Below are positions 45,245 to 54,985 of a DNA stretch of 64,000 bases, one piece after another. The stretch covers positions 197,024-261,023 of the forward strand of contig VSDK01027962.1 in NCBI GenBank assembly GCA_009767595.1, read 5' to 3'. Source of the DNA: Symbiodinium kawagutii (taxonomy: Eukaryota; Sar; Dinophyceae; Suessiales; Symbiodiniaceae). Below the pieces are notes generated by a model, which did not search any database, had not been told where the DNA came from, and worked only from the letters and a program-made list of their open reading frames with translations. Each line of letters begins with the position of its first letter. Within the stretch, counting starts at the first letter, position 1. Made by a program: the position numbers and the translations under genes.

Positions 45245-46254
45245 ATGGGCACATGATGGGTAATGATCAAAAACAAACAAGAGAAATAAGTGAATTGTAA
45301 CAGCAAGATCCAACGCCTTTCATTCTTCAATTGACAGCCGCATATCAGACATGTTGTAGCAGATGCAACTACAGATGGAATGTTGATGGACGCTGGGAAT
45401 CGGTAATTTCGATGCTGTTGCTGTGAATTTGCTTTATATGGGCTGAATAGTTCGAAAAACCAGCAGCTACTAATCAATCTTGTGACCCAGTCATTTGATC
45501 GTCGCTTCGGCCTTTCTTGGCATAGGTGGGCTCCGTTACTTGGAGCAGCATTTGATGACATTTCAGCATCGATTCTTTAGCTTGGAAATGGTGTTGTCAC
45601 ATTTTAGTGCATGGTTATGTATGGTAAATACTTGTGACCTTGGCCCTTTGTGACTTCGGTTTGGTTGATTGACTATCTGTGAAACCGCCAACGACCATCC
45701 CAAACCGTTTGTCTCCCAAGATTTTCGCCCCCTTGGCTAATAACAGGGTTAACCAATCATAAACCCTTACTGTATCCATATGGTCACTATCCATTTTGGA
45801 GATATTGTTTCCCACCTTGTTGATGGACTTGCACGGCTTGCGGGGGTGAACCCACCAGCCGTTAGCAGCTGAATCACCGCCCCATCAACGGCTCTGAAGC
45901 GCTCGAAGCGCGCTCGAAGACCAGCTGAGTGCAGCCCTGGCCCACGTTGATCATAACTTTTTGCAGGGGGAGCCCCTTGGGAAACCAATGGAAACCAAGG
46001 GAAACCAAGGAATTTGGGTGGTAATTTTTTTCATAGCGCATCATAGTACCATCTAGTACCTCCACGTACCTCCTAGGTGTGAGTGAAGTTGGACTAGGTG
46101 AATGGACCACGCTCTATGGTTGCTTTGTTGAGATGTGGTTACTCGAAACTGATGTCAGCATCTAACCATTGATATGACTGCCCTGATTGAGCATCCCATT
46201 ATTAATCAACCATTGAAGCCATTATCAACCCTTAGTAGCCATGTCCATTGATAG

Positions 46255-46361
46255 TTGTGCCCCAATACACCCGGAACACTTGGATCCTGCACACCGAGTC
46301 CACCCGTGTCTTCATCATCGGCCCGGGCTTTGGAAATCAGCCTCTTGCCTGGAGACAGCAG
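46255..46361 (+). CDS. Alpha/beta-hydrolase-like exon: 'RVFIIGPGFG' strand
   Basis: The frame reads YTRNTWILHTESTRVFIIGP then GFGNQPLAWRQQ, with almost every codon ending in G or C; the alternatives do not. 'RVFIIGPGFG' fits a first beta-strand plus glycine loop (oxyanion-hole type) of an alpha/beta-hydrolase fold. I recall this followed by 'NPRQ' in dinoflagellate predicted proteins; that is memory, not a search. Possible donors: GT at 46362 (phase 0), or GA inside CTTGCCTG|GAGACAG, which alone gives the phase the next exon needs. Confidence 0.5.
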
Positions 46362-46451
46362 GTTGGTTAGTAGAGAGCTGGTTGGAGCCAGGGGCATCCC
46401 GCTCTACCTGAAGGGGGAGCGAGGCCAGGAGCGACCAGGGAGCGGTGTGAA
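46362..46451. mobile_element. Family E element starting at a predicted donor
   Basis: GGTTGGTTAGTAGAGAGCTGGTTGGAGCCAGGG to GAGCGAGGCCAGGAGCGACC. Its first GT is the GT that would follow the exon ending CAGCAG. Confidence 0.65.
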
Positions 46452-47421
46452 CTGAACAAATGCTAGTTCAGTGGTGAAAGCAACAACCTTGTTTCTACAA
46501 ACAAACTTGATGGAGTTTAGGGGAAGGCATCATGAGTTTCGCAGGTATTCTAGCTTTGAGCGGAGGGGCCCAAGTGCACGAAACATAGAGATTGTTTGGA
46601 TTCATAGTGATGAGGGCTTCTGATGTTCGCCGCCGATATCGTTCATAACCTTGAATATTTAAGAGGCAATCAGATACCAGCAAGAAGAGGCTACAACTAG
46701 AAATTTACACTGACTGAATCCATGATCCCGGGCAAGGGTTTGGCAGTTGGCTTCCCGAGATGAATACCATGATTCAATGCATTAACACGGGTGTTTCCTG
46801 TGGGGATGCCCCAACTAGTTGCTGTCACACCAACCTTATGTCCTCCATGGTTCATGCTGTCACTGGCACTTTGACTGGACCCCTATGCTTGGTCAACCGC
46901 CTTGGCTTGCAGGGGACTGTTGCTGAAGAGCCACGGACGTACCGACCAACAAGGAGAGTCAGATAGGAAATCCTTCCCTTTCACTTCCACTTGGGCCCTT
47001 ACGGAGTCCAAGGTCAACCTTAACGACAGGGGTTTAAGTGCGTTCACATGCAATGGCTGTTTGGTGTTGGTTGCCGGTTCCTGAAAGGCCCAGCAGAGGT
47101 GTCTTCAAGGCCAGGCAAAGAGGTATGCCCAGTGGAGCTACCACACCCGAAGGGTCTTTGTTTCTTTGAAGGCCATCCCATAAAGCATCAGTGTTACCAT
47201 CATTTATCAATTTTGGGTGCAGTCAAGCCCATTTACCAATATATTGATCAGCAAGGCCTGTTATCAATACATATTTTATATAAATACATTTATATATATA
47301 TATATATATATAGATAGTTACATATTCTTATATACAATTATCACATACCTACAGCGGTGTATATACACCTCTCCACCTCTCCATTGATCACTGCTGTCGC
47401 GACGACTCGCACGTCACCAAG
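46452..47421. other. Intron between hydrolase exons
   Basis: Contains a possible micro-exon near 47085-47125 (AAAG|GCC … AAAGAG|GTATGC) that I could not place, and a TA repeat at 47287-47313. Confidence 0.4.
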
Positions 47422-47467
47422 GATCAACCCCCGGCAGAGCCGGATGGTCGAAGCAGCAGGGTACAAG
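47422..47467 (+). CDS. Alpha/beta-hydrolase-like exon: 'NPRQSRMVEAAGYK' helix
   Basis: Short exon after CGTCACCAAG reading INPRQSRMVEAAGYK, ending at AAG|GCCCCG (GC donor, phase 0); a GT donor six bases later is the alternative. The helix and 'AAGYK' turn run straight into 'VGWCFSV' of the next exon, making a beta-alpha-beta unit. Two other frames stay open across this island. Confidence 0.5.
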
Positions 47468-48244
47468 GCCCCGGTGCCATTGCGGATACACAAGGTTTTT
47501 TCGCACGTTGCGTCGCGGTTCATTCGCAGCAAGTTTGGGGAAACAATCTGCTCATCAGCGCCATTTGCGTGTGGAATTGATGGGTTTCTGAGATTGACCT
47601 GGGACTGTCAGGTACAGACCCACTTGCCACCTCCAAAACTGATACTTTCAAGTTGTACCACGGGAGAAGAAGGGCCCGATTCTTGGAAGTAACTGATATG
47701 AAGCATCCAGCTGCAGTGAACATCATCCACCCGAAACTGGGAACGCCTTGACACCATGGGATGCCGTGGCTGGGTGTTTTTGATTAGCAAGGGCAATGGT
47801 GAGCTGCAGTTGATGGATCCCACAGATGGTGCAGGGTGCTTTGGGCTGGCGGGATAGTGCTTCGAAGTGGGGACAGCATGGCTAAGATTTGATTCAACTT
47901 GTCCGAATTCGACCAAAATTCCTTAGAGACCAAAATTCCTTCGAGAGATAGACATGCTTCCAATGTTCATCCTTGCAATCCGGATGAGAAATGTCAGGAT
48001 AGCGCTCGTGCTTTGGATTGTTGTTAGCTCTACGTGAGATATTTGTCCAATGGCAGGATTTGTAATGATCCTTTTGGATTGTTAATTGATTTGCAATTCA
48101 GATACAATAAGTTTGTCCAATTTTGTCAGATTCTTTTTACTGATGGCCCTGATGGCTGTCCACAACGACCACAACGTTCATGATCGCTAACGGGTGGCCC
48201 TGGTGGGCTACCAACCTAGTAGTTGATGGCTGCAGCTGATTCAG

Positions 48245-48321
48245 GTGGGATGGTGCTTCAGCGTGCCCAACCCGGAGATTCCCAATTTTCCGGTGGAGCC
48301 CTACCTAGGCCCAGAGCCAGG
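48245..48321 (+). CDS. Alpha/beta-hydrolase-like exon: 'VPNPEIPNFPVEPYL'
   Basis: Acceptor GCTGATTCAG, phase 0. Reads VGWCFSVPNPEIPNFPVEPY then LGPEP, ending at CCAGG|GTCAGG (phase 2). The codons are nearly all G/C-ending. The second beta-strand followed by 'VPNPExPNFP' continues the domain from the previous exon. Confidence 0.52.
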
Positions 48322-48421
48322 GTCAGGGCGCCAGCTTGAGGCATCATGGCTGTCAATGATCATCACTCGTCAATGATCAACTCGCATCACCGTGCACCAC
48401 CAACCATCATCTGGTTATCTG

Positions 48422-48630
48422 CTTGGTGGTTCGATTCACATTTTTTAATTTCCTAGTGATTACACTCTGGTGATCTAACATAGCAATGGATAATCCACCA
48501 TTTGTAGATTACTTATCTATTGGAAATGGTGATTTTCCATTGCCATGTTAGATCACCAGAGTGTATTAACAACTGGTTGGTTGACAAGCATGCATATTTT
48601 TCATGGGGGTGATTCAACCACCAACCATCA
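48422..48630. mobile_element. Family C element with a nested family D insertion
   Basis: Left part GGTGGTTCGATTCACATTTTTTAATTTCC and right part AACTGGTTGGTTGACAAGCATGC to GATTCAACCACCAACC are separated by the family D hairpin at 48460-48567. D is therefore the younger insertion. Confidence 0.8.
48460..48567. mobile_element. Family D hairpin element
   Basis: TTACACTCTGGTGATCTAAC and ATAGCAATGGATAATCC pair with GGTGATTTTCCATTGCCATG and GTTAGATCACCAGAGTGTA. Confidence 0.86.
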
Positions 48631-48753
48631 TCGACCATCACCAACTCTGAGTTTTGAGAAGCTTCGGCAAGGGCCTGGGGAAGGAGCTGACGAGATTTGC
48701 TGTGACCCTGGAATACCTAAAATCTGCTTCTCAGCAACCGTAAACCACACGGC

Positions 48754-48856
48754 GGGCTTTCTTCGAATGGGGAACCCCAAACATAGTTGGTTTATTAATA
48801 CACAATGATGAATATGGGGTGACTTGGGGGTACTGCGATGACTTGAGAAACATCCA
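48754..48856. mobile_element. Family A element, left end diverged
   Basis: GGGCTTTCTTCGAATGGGGAACCCC pairs with GGGGGTACTGCGATGACTTGAGAAAC. Confidence 0.72.
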
Positions 48857-49838
48857 CAGGTAAACTCCTTGAGCCAAGCCATGACGATAGATCATGACTA
48901 CTAGCCATTTGCGTTTGATCTCACATTGACATGGAGTCAGTTGGGGCAGCTTGGAGCAACTCAGCATCATCCACACGTTTGGGCTCCACGGGTATAATTT
49001 CGAGTCAAGCCACCAAAATGCTTTCTAGATTTCACATCTTGAGGTTTAAAAACTGACTTAATTAATACCCCCGGTCGATTTTGGCTGATCACTTGTCATT
49101 TTTTTGCGCACGAAATCTCAACCATGTTCAGGAAGTAATGATACGCGCTGATGCGTGTTACATAGAATTATGGGCCAACACCTCGCTGTCTATGCATTCA
49201 GGCTACGTACATCATATGTGTAGGTACAAATATAAAACATGCTGACTGAAGCTTCATGTCAATTGATTCCTTCCATACGGTCCGCATCCGTCATCACTAT
49301 CCTCAGCGGCCAGAACAAATCAAAGCCGAGATGGATGCGTACGAAGTCCAAGTCGAAGATCGTTGACCTCATGGGATCGAAAGGAATTCGAATCACTGTG
49401 TCATAAGCACCATCACAAGTGGGTTGGCTTGTCTATTACACAGTGATTTCGCGGGGGTTTAGGATGGTTTAAGCCTTCAAGTCATTTTTGAAGATGCCCT
49501 GGCATCTTCGCTTTGGAGCAGGTTCAATGGGTTGCTGGTTGACAGGTGTGCTTCGATGATAACCACCACCACCCTGGTGCTTTTTGTGTGCAGCTTGGAT
49601 TTCACCAGCACCAGCACCGTGATATACCGCGATGATCAGATTTTTTTGGCTCAATTCCCCACCCAAGCAGCCTTACCAACACTTGAGCCACTTGAACCAC
49701 TTGAACCATTTGACCACCCGTGCATTTGGCCACCCTGGAAGCGCCCTTAGGTTTCGACCCCATGTCATTGTGGGTGCCTCCAAAGGCCCCCAAGCAGCGC
49801 GTGGCGTGTAGCTCCAATGATGGTGGTGAATTGTTGGT
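48857..49838. other. Intron-like stretch
   Basis: Nothing supported. A CACTTGAACCACTTGAACC tandem at 49683-49712 lies inside. Confidence 0.42.
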
Positions 49839-49954
49839 ATGGCTATGGGTCAATATTAATCTACCAATAATGGGGGATAATGACCAACAATAATAAGGGA
49901 AACGCTGGTTAATCATAGGGGAACCAGGGGTACGGGGTTTTGATCCACAGCCAT
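49839..49954. mobile_element. Family B element
   Basis: ATGGCTATGGGTCAATATTAATC to GGTACGGGGTTTTGATCCACAGCCAT. Confidence 0.83.
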
Positions 49955-50128
49955 ATCCCCCGATGTTTGAAATACCACGAAAGTACTGTACGACAATAGG
50001 GGGATATACCAACAAAATATAACCACATACATGTAATGAAAAATGATCATCGTTACTGCAATGATGATGCTGTATCAATACTGAACAATGGTCAGCGATC
50101 AATGATTTTTGTTGCTTCTGTTGCTTAG

Positions 50129-50225
50129 GGTATGTTGGGGTCGTTGACGGCGACAAGTCGGTGTGGCCTTACACCGCAGGCGGTGTGTACATCATTGGCC
50201 TTTGGCGCCGTGGCTATTGGCGCGG
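50129..50225 (+). CDS. Alpha/beta-hydrolase-like exon: 'AGGVYIIGLW' elbow region
   Basis: After CTGTTGCTTAG one frame reads VGVVDGDKSVWPYTAGGVYI then IGLWRRGYW, ending before GTGCGA (phase 2). The position of the nucleophile elbow (usually GxSxG or similar) here reads 'YTAGGVYI' with no serine, so the catalytic nucleophile may be lost or replaced by Thr. A second frame is open and gives an Ala/Val-rich membrane-like peptide. I prefer the first because it fits the domain. Confidence 0.42.
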
Positions 50226-51311
50226 GTGCGAGTCCAAGAAGGGGTGGCGGCCTGGAGTTGTGGCTGAAGCCGGTCATGGGCGTGGTTGCGGTAGTGCTTG
50301 TTTTTGCTATTGTCGTTCCTGTTTTTGATGGTTACTTAATGATGGATATTGATGCTTAATGGATCTCAATGGTTAATGATGGTTAATGATGGCTACTAAC
50401 TGCATGGTTAATGATGGTTAATGATGGTTGTTGATGGCTACTGCTGTTGTTCCCGTTGTAAGTTGGACTATGTTGGGGCTTGATCATCAGCTAGCCGGTG
50501 CTTTCCTGTGCTGTTTGCAGCTCCATCAACTGCCAACCGAGAGATGTCAATAGGATTCTTTCGATTGGTTTTTTGGAAATCGTGAATGATTCACGTACAT
50601 ATTGTGATTTCCACCGTATGGAATGGGTGCTGGTGTGCACATCCTAGAGGAATAGAATGTCGAGCATGCTTTTCCTCCTGTCATTGGGTATCCATTCGCC
50701 GCCTTAAAAGGAAGCTTTTGCCTATCCAAATATACTTGTATGTGCATGTGTGAGCTGGCATTGAGCCAGAGGGCGGTAGAGGAGGATGAAGGGTGGAAGA
50801 AGCAGAAGAAGCAGAAGAAGAACAAGCAAAATCAAGGAAAAGAGAGAGATAAACATAATCAACAAGAGATGCCACCTCTGTTAGCAGTTTCATGGTTTTC
50901 AACAACTTAACCAACCAGCCGACTGGCTGCTGTGGCCGCCTTTGCATCGCACTTCAGCAGGCCGACCGTGTTAATCAACGCGTCGGAAGCTGAAAGTCCT
51001 GGCCGTTGGGTGTGAAACTGGTCCCACAATGGATGCATTGGGAAGTTACATCTGTGCGTAAGGATGTAATTACTGACATTCAATGAGAGATCCGCATTAA
51101 TAAACCCATCCCAATGCATTATTCAGCAGTCATTAATCATTAATTATTAATCATTATGACCATTATGAACCAGTATCATTATTAATTAGTCATCATCATT
51201 AATGTTTGTCAATCATGACCCCAATTTTAAGCAGAAATCGCTTCTCCAAGAGTGGGGGATTTATCCATTCCTGGATCTCCCAATAGCAATTCTCTTTGGA
51301 CAAAGGATCAG
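50226..51311. other. Intron-like stretch
   Basis: TGGTTAATGATGGTTAATGATGG short tandem at 50370-50435; AATCATTAATTATTAATCATT at 51130-51160. No exon seen. Confidence 0.45.
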
Positions 51312-51393
51312 GACTTGAAGCCAGCACGGGTTGGTCGTTGCAAGCGCCACCCATGACGCTCCAAGGCATCCAACCTGTCGTCAACTGCCACAG
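51312..51393 (+). CDS. Candidate hydrolase exon ending 'QPVVNCH'
   Basis: Acceptor AAGGATCAG, donor CACAG|GTCGCT (phase 2). The best-biased frame reads STGWSLQAPPMTLQGIQPVV then NCH. The final strand and 'NCH' would precede the 'NVVIAVGSND' acid-loop strand of the next exon. A reverse-strand frame is also open, so confidence is limited. Confidence 0.4.
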
Positions 51394-51474
51394 GTCGCTG
51401 TCGCCGTGGTGGAATCCTTGAGGGCAGTTGGAACCATGGATATTAGCCATGGATATTGGCCATTACTAGTTAGG

Positions 51475-51535
51475 GTGGTGATTTCTCCAGCCAGTTCGGG
51501 AACCCCCAACAATGATTGGTTTATGAACAACCCAC
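51475..51535. mobile_element. Family A left fragment
   Basis: GGTGGTGATTTCTCCAGCCAG to AACCCCCAACAATGATTGGTTTATGAA; the right arm is absent. Confidence 0.45.
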
Positions 51536-51668
51536 TACATATCTAATTTATTTATCTATTTTATATATATCTAATCTATTTATCTATATGTGGATACCTA
51601 ATCACTGTGAACCCACATCTACTCATAGGGGACTCGATTCATATAGCACCTCCATGCCAGGCACCGAG

Positions 51669-51762
51669 CGTTTGCACCTTGGCGCGCCAGGAAGCGAACG
51701 TGGTGATCGCGGTCGGTTCCAACGATGAGGTCTACCCCATTGGCCGACATGACTTGGAGGCG
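51669..51762 (+). CDS. Alpha/beta-hydrolase-like exon: 'GSNDEVYP' acid loop
   Basis: Reads VCTLARQEANVVIAVGSNDE then VYPIGRHDLEA, codons almost all G/C-ending. 'VVIAVGSNDEVYP' matches the strand and GxxDxxVxP loop that carries the catalytic acid in alpha/beta-hydrolases. Starting after GCACCGAG gives phase 2, which joins to 51393. Ending at GAGGCG|GCTGAG (GC donor) or GCT|GAGCAG (GA donor) gives phase 0 for 52248. A downstream GT donor would break the phase. Confidence 0.52.
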
Positions 51763-52247
51763 GCTGAGCAGCGCTCTGGTAGCGCCATGCATCACCATCG
51801 CCATGCGAGGAAACCCTTAGAGACCAAATACATAGGTATGTGCCAAGCCATCAGGGCAACCAATAACCCACAAAAAAATGATCATTTTACTAGGAAACCA
51901 TAATCACTATCGAACATAATCACTATTGACCAGGAAACAACAATATGTACAATCATGAACATTGATGTTCATTTTGCAAGAATACCCTGGTGAACATGAA
52001 CAGTACAATGAACACAACCCCTATTGACAGCTATAATCAACCATTATTGTAGCCATTATGAAACATTAATTAAGCATTAATTAGCCATATAAGATATTCT
52101 AAAGAACATGTAGTTGTCACATGATATCATATCATTGAGCATGAATTGACCAGTATGATTAGCCATCATTAGCCATGAATTAACCATCAATTAGCCATGT
52201 ATAGGTATGAAAAAAACCCATGATTCTGGATCTGTCCAATCTGTCAG
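51763..52247. other. Intron between hydrolase exons
   Basis: AT-rich; AATTAGCCAT-type repeats at 52075-52205. Confidence 0.5.
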
Positions 52248-52355
52248 GGCATCATGAACACCGGCGGGATGAACAAGACCTTCTTGTACTTCACCTGCGA
52301 TAGTGGCCGCCTGCCCAGCGGGCAAATCTCAAGACAAGGGGACACGCACAACCAG
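52248..52355 (+). CDS. Alpha/beta-hydrolase-like exon: 'GDTHNQ' histidine loop
   Basis: 36 codons, phase 0, acceptor AATCTGTCAG. Reads MNTGGMNKTFLYFTCDSGRL then PSGQISRQGDTHNQ. 'FLYFT' is a core strand, and 'RQGDTHN' fits the loop with the catalytic His. The join to the next exon, THNQ|ESLLHHDVLP, is smooth only with a GA donor (CCAG|GAGCGC). The frame is open beyond, but there it loses resemblance to the domain. Confidence 0.56.
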
Positions 52356-52688
52356 GAGCGCAGCTCGCTACACAACTGGGGCGAACTGGCGAACTGGCTA
52401 TGGTCAATGGGGAGGTCGTGAAGGATCAATCAGTGGTGTGGGCGTTTTCTTCTTGCCAAGGTGGTTGATCAGTTCAGTATTTGGCAATGGCTTGACCGTT
52501 CCCAATCTACCCATCTGTCCATTTCAGAGCATCACAACGAAGTGTTTCAAATAAAAGCGCTGCTCTATTCAATCAATAAAATCAATACGATCAATAGATT
52601 CAGTAATCCATAGAAATTCAGGAACACAAAGATTTCAGTGAATTCATCCAGGAACACCAACAAAATTTTCACGACTTCATCGCTGCAG
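52356..52688 (+). other. Predicted GA-AG intron
   Basis: Begins AACCAG|GAGCGC and ends GCTGCAG|GAG, so CAGGAG occurs at both exon/intron edges. 333 bp, AT-rich 3' half. It rests on domain continuity and phase, not on transcript data. Confidence 0.42.
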
Positions 52689-52859
52689 GAGTCCTTGCTG
52701 CACCATGACGTGCTGCCGCGGCTCATTGACTCGGTGACGTGTCCGGAGGGTCCGGAGATGCACTTCATCCGCACCTGGAAAGAGAGGCCCGGGGGACCAG
52801 CGGTGGGACCAGCCGGGTACCAGGGCAGCCGCTGCGTTAAGGAGATGGCGCTGGGATGA
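52689..52859 (+). CDS. Alpha/beta-hydrolase-like exon: C-terminal helices
   Basis: Reads ESLLHHDVLPRLIDSVTCPE then GPEMHFIRTWKERPGG, strongly G/C3-biased, following CGCTGCAG in phase 0. The frame runs to TGA at 52857-52859, so this could be the last coding exon. If the exons at 54381 and 55146 belong to the same protein, a donor must lie before the stop (for example GC after GAGAG, 'KER|'). Confidence 0.54.
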   Translation, partial: ESLLHHDVLPRLIDSVTCPEGPEMHFIRTWKERPGGPAVGPAGYQGSRCVKEMALG

Positions 52860-52950
52860 GCGAAACGGAACCTATGTGAACCAACCAGCTGAAACAGCGA
52901 GGGATCATCACTGGTGGAATTTGTGAACGCAGCGTTTTTTTTCCGAAGAT

Positions 52951-53055
52951 GTGGTGGTTTCTGAAGTATCCCCCCATTATCATCCAGCTTTATATAATCA
53001 TTGATCATTTAATTTATGGTAGGAAACCAACCATAACTTTGGGGTTCCCTCAACT
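52951..53055. mobile_element. Family A element, diverged
   Basis: GTGGTGGTTTCTGAAGTATCCCCCC, core with AACCAACCATAACTTTGGGG; the right end is decayed. Confidence 0.65.
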
Positions 53056-53079
53056 GACAATCCCCAACCGCTGGACTGC

Positions 53080-53222
53080 GAACTGTTCGTTTGTGGCTTC
53101 GCCGTGAACATGGACCATGGCTCAGGCTGTCGCTGCAACGTAACAATGCAGAGTTGTGGCTAGGCGCGGGGCAGCAAGCTCTGGAGACGAGTTGTGGGGC
53201 GTTCCCTTGCTTCCTGGAGGTC
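53080..53222. other. GC-rich island, possible exon, frame unclear
   Basis: One + frame has strong third-position bias from about 53067 (LDCELFVCGFAVNMDHGSGC) but stops at 53161. Another takes over (LWLGAGQQALETSCGAF). This could be two adjacent small exons or one exon ending before the stop. Confidence 0.3.
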
Positions 53223-53251
53223 GTACCCGGAAATGGAGGTCTAGGCATAAC

Positions 53252-53363
53252 CTGGTTGGTGGTATTTGGTGGTTTGATTCACATTTTTTATTTTCCCTAG
53301 TAATTGTTCACGAATGGTTGGTTGACAAGCATATCATTCAAAGGGAATGAAACCACCAACCAG
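53252..53363. mobile_element. Family C element
   Basis: GGTTGGTGGTATTTGGTGGTTTGATTCACATTTTTT to CATATCATTCAAAGGGAATGAAACCACCAACCAG. It reads GT…CAG end to end. Confidence 0.82.
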
Positions 53364-54100
53364 TAAATGATACTTAACGACATGCACAGATCAAGCCACT
53401 GCTGCTAGAAGTCAAGCGATGCGCAACAGCAGATGATTCTTGGTTGCTTGTGACCTTTCATGAACCATTGTCCCAACCACGTTATCAACCATTGTTGATT
53501 GTAAACAAATCATTGACCATGCACCATTACTATATTGGCCGGCATTGACCATCATTGACCATCACATGGTTTTGACATTGATTTTTCACCAGGCTTATCT
53601 GAAAGGACCCTGCTGACTCCAGCGCTGCCGTAGTTATTGTCGAATCATTTGCCAATCACACTTTTGTAAATTAAACGAAACTATGACTTTCATATTTCAA
53701 AACCAGACTCAAAGCGTAAATCTCCCAATGCAGTTCCGCAGAACAGCTTGCTTTGAGATTTCTCTTAGATCCAAAGATTCAGAAGCCACATGGGCTCTTT
53801 TTTCAGTAGGTGAATGGGTCAAAACACCAGATCCGGCACAGCGCCTACATCTGTGCACCAGAGGCCCAATTTGCCTACCTACATGTGGTATATCGCATTT
53901 GACTATTCGTCTTCTCTGAGATATTTGGTCACCCATAACCCGCATAGATGGTTCTCCAATTCCGCGGTCAATTCTCTGTTGCTATACGCTATATACACAC
54001 ACGCGCAATCATGCACATTCAATCAAATAAACTCACCATAATTGAACTACACAATCGAACAGTATTACATGTGCGCATGTCAGCATACATGTCTATAGAT

Positions 54101-54205
54101 GGTGGTTTCTCAAAATAGGGCACCCCCAAGAGAAGATGGTTTACTACTATCAATAGTTAACATTCGATGATTTGGTGGGTCGCCCTATGGCTTGAGAAAC
54201 CACCA
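54101..54205. mobile_element. Family A element
   Basis: GGTGGTTTCTCAAAATAGGGCACCCCC pairs with GGTGGGTCGCCCTATGGCTTGAGAAACCACC. Confidence 0.86.
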
Positions 54206-54380
54206 GATGTTCCAAAAACACTCAGCCATAGGCACCATGTGGTTCTCATTGAACGCTGTTTCACGGCTGTTCGAAAACTATTATAAATACTAAACATGTG
54301 AATGGTGATGATTACCATTATAGTGGTTATCGAAAACTATTATAGCAACCAGAGAAACCTATGATTTCCACCGCTGCCAG

Positions 54381-54463
54381 GGTACAGTCCCGAGCAGATC
54401 ATGCGGCTGTGGTCTACCAACGGCCATGGGCAGCACCTCTTTGATGTGCACCCGGGCACCGAG
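54381..54463 (+). CDS. Exon 'YSPEQIMRLWSTNGHGQHLF'
   Basis: Acceptor CACCGCTGCCAG, phase 1; reads GYSPEQIMRLWSTNGHGQHL then FDVHPGTE, ending at GAG|GCGGGG (GC donor, phase 0). The bias toward G/C-ending codons is strong. Joined to the next exon it reads 'HPGTE|EYRMVTACFK', a smooth run. From memory, similar 'GYSPE…LFxVxxGxEEYRMV' sequence follows the hydrolase domain in dinoflagellate proteins; unverified. Confidence 0.5.
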
Positions 54464-54507
54464 GCGGGGAGCCCCGGGGCAGCACCACATGGCTGTTGAC
54501 ACAGCTA

Positions 54508-54686
54508 TGGTTGTGGGTCAAGCCATTGGGGACCCCAAAAACCATTGTAAATGGCTTGAAATGGGGGTACCCCCAAAAATAGTTGGTTTATTATACTATA
54601 AATGATTCATAGATGATGATTTAGGGGTCCCCGATTTTGAGAAACCACCGGCATAGTGGGGGTTCATCATTTTGACCCATACCCAG
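54508..54686. mobile_element. Family B element interrupted by a family A element
   Basis: GGTTGTGGGTCAAGCC at the left and TCATTTTGACCCATACCC at the right flank a family A copy at 54552-54649. Confidence 0.7.
54552..54649. mobile_element. Family A element nested in family B
   Basis: GGCTTGAAATGGGGGTACCCCC pairs with GGGGTCCCCGATTTTGAGAAACCACC. Confidence 0.75.
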
Positions 54687-54797
54687 ATCAGTTTCGAAGT
54701 TATCTCCAGTCATTGGAGAGAACATGCCTGCTTGGCAGCGCATATCTTCGAAGCATGGCAACTTGTTTCTTTTTTCCCCAAGGTGTTGCCTCTATGT

Positions 54798-54905
54798 GGA
54801 GGTTTCTCAAAAGAGGGGTACTCCTTTTGTAATTTATAGGAGCGATATATATATATATATAAACCCACCATTTCTAGGGCGGTACCTTGGCATTGTCTTC
54901 TCGAA
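54798..54905. mobile_element. Diverged family A-like element with TA repeat
   Basis: GGAGGTTTCTCAAAAGAGGGGTACTCC at the left; a TATATA run at 54846-54862 inside; right end GGCGGTACCTTGGC is weak. Confidence 0.5.
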
Positions 54906-54985
54906 ACGCCCACCGAACCAAATCAACCCCTGTTGGTGGGTTGCCAGTTACCCCCAAATCAACCCTTGGATTTTGAAAAAAACTA

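Noticed and set aside
49602-50156. Reverse-strand ORF of 184 codons
   Set aside because: It runs through a whole family B element and the CACTTGAACC tandem. The + strand explains the flanking island better.
52248-52430. Sulfatase reading of 'FLYFTCDSG…NW'
   Set aside because: It resembles the sulfatase 'YFTSDxG' region at first sight, but the neighbouring exons (GSNDEVYP before, ESLLHHDVLP after) fit an alpha/beta-hydrolase fold instead.
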